NCBI GenBank assembly: GCA_026391115.1
Contig: JAPLER010000122.1
Location: 1-5,352 of the forward strand
Length of the DNA stretch: 5,352 nt
Direction of reading: 5' to 3'
DNA from: Bacteroidota bacterium
Lineage (GTDB): Bacteria > Bacteroidota > Bacteroidia > Chitinophagales > Chitinophagaceae
Below the pieces are notes generated by a model. The model was given only the letters and a program-made list of their open reading frames with translations, made no database searches and was not told the DNA's origin. This document shows, piece after piece, positions 4,775 to 5,352 of this stretch. A program made the translations under genes and the position numbers. Numbering within the stretch: the first letter of the stretch is position 1; each line of letters opens with the position of its first letter.

Positions 4775-5352
4775 ATGCACTCGTTAAAAGAATTATCAGA
4801 ATTATTTGCAAAGCATTTTAATACAAGTCATTTTCCTGCTCAACCTCAAAATTTGTATGAGCCTTGTGATTATTTTTTACAAATTGGTGGCAAAAGAATT
4901 CGCCCTGTACTGTGTTTATTAGGTAACGAATTGTTTGATGAAATACATAAAGATGCTTACCAAGTAGCTACTGCTGTTGAATTGTTTCACAACTTTACTT
5001 TGATACACGATGATATGATGGATGCTGCAAGTTTGCGTAGAGGAATGCAAACTGTTCACACAAAATACAACAGCAATATTGCTTTGCTAAGTGGCGATGT
5101 AATGCTGATTCGTGGTTATGAATACATTAATAAAATTGATACACATTATCAATCAAGAATTTTGGGGTTGTTTAATACAACTGCAACACAAGTTTGCGAA
5201 GGGCAGCAGATGGATATGGATTTTGAACAAAAAGAAAATGTATTGTTGGACGATTATATAAAAATGATAAGTTTAAAAACTAGTGTATTGCTGGCTGCAG
5301 CTTTGCAAATGGGTGCCATTATTGGTGGTGCAAGCGAGGGAAATTGCAAACA
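4775..5352 (+). CDS. Polyprenyl (GGPP-type) diphosphate synthase, 3' partial
   Basis: An all-trans isoprenyl diphosphate synthase that adds isopentenyl diphosphate to allylic diphosphates in the cytoplasm. The 192 visible residues contain GGKRIRP (38-44, diphosphate binding), the first aspartate-rich motif DDMMD (79-83), LRRG (87-90), GQQMDMDF (143-150) and the Lys-Thr pair at 168-169. The second aspartate-rich motif should lie beyond the right edge; the family is usually about 300-330 residues. The first motif is DDxxD without the two-residue insertion of bacterial farnesyl synthases, and the fifth residue before it is aromatic (F74) with Thr at the fourth. That pattern is typical of geranylgeranyl-type chain-length control, so a C20 product is likely but not proven. 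ATG at 4775 gives the expected N-terminus. The 31-bp gap after yjdF has no clear promoter or terminator, so the two genes are probably co-transcribed. Confidence 0.93.
   Translation, partial: MHSLKELSELFAKHFNTSHFPAQPQNLYEPCDYFLQIGGKRIRPVLCLLGNELFDEIHKDAYQVATAVELFHNFTLIHDDMMDAASLRRGMQTVHTKYNSNIALLSGDVMLIRGYEYINKIDTHYQSRILGLFNTTATQVCEGQQMDMDFEQKENVLLDDYIKMISLKTSVLLAAALQMGAIIGGASEGNCK

Overview
The window looks like a chromosomal segment of a low-GC member of the Bacteroidota, plausibly Chitinophagales or Flavobacteriia; I cannot fix the genus. The evidence is the gene families (a two-component-propeller sensor with a '..SQ' signal peptide, DUF2752 next to 'CCC motif' membrane proteins, a YjdF/DUF2238 protein), A/T-rich leaders without Shine-Dalgarno sequences, and matches to the Bacteroidota -7 promoter box TAnnTTTG. 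Nothing indicates a phage, plasmid, transposon or CRISPR locus.

Left part (1-1666, minus strand). A protein with a coiled-coil and a fibronectin-III-like segment starts at 542 and runs off the left edge. Upstream of it, a 530-bp stretch without a convincing gene (543-1072) holds the most unusual element of the window: eleven head-to-tail units of exactly 21 bp (642-872). A palindromic core TGNCA is invariant in all eleven and the central base takes all four values. Further upstream is a 197-residue secreted remnant of a two-component-regulator propeller sensor (1073-1666), cut off after about three propeller blades.

Middle (1667-4005). A divergent promoter region separates the sensor remnant from a complete 4-hydroxyphenylpyruvate dioxygenase gene (hpd) with all three iron ligands. 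Close behind it on the same strand are a DUF2752 membrane protein and two tandem paralogous 'CCC motif' two-helix membrane proteins, which form a small membrane-protein cluster.

Right part (4006-5352). A perfect 19-bp hairpin, with A-rich and T-rich arms, lies between the CCC pair and a YjdF/DUF2238 membrane protein. Its right arm ends 11 bp before the chosen start codon, so it is either a terminator for the upstream cluster or a structured leader for yjdF. The YjdF-type gene is followed 31 bp later by an all-trans polyprenyl diphosphate synthase that runs off the right edge. Apart from hpd (tyrosine catabolism) and the prenyl synthase (isoprenoid synthesis), the proteins here have no established biochemical role. 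I see no complete new system. The 21-bp array is the best candidate for something undescribed.
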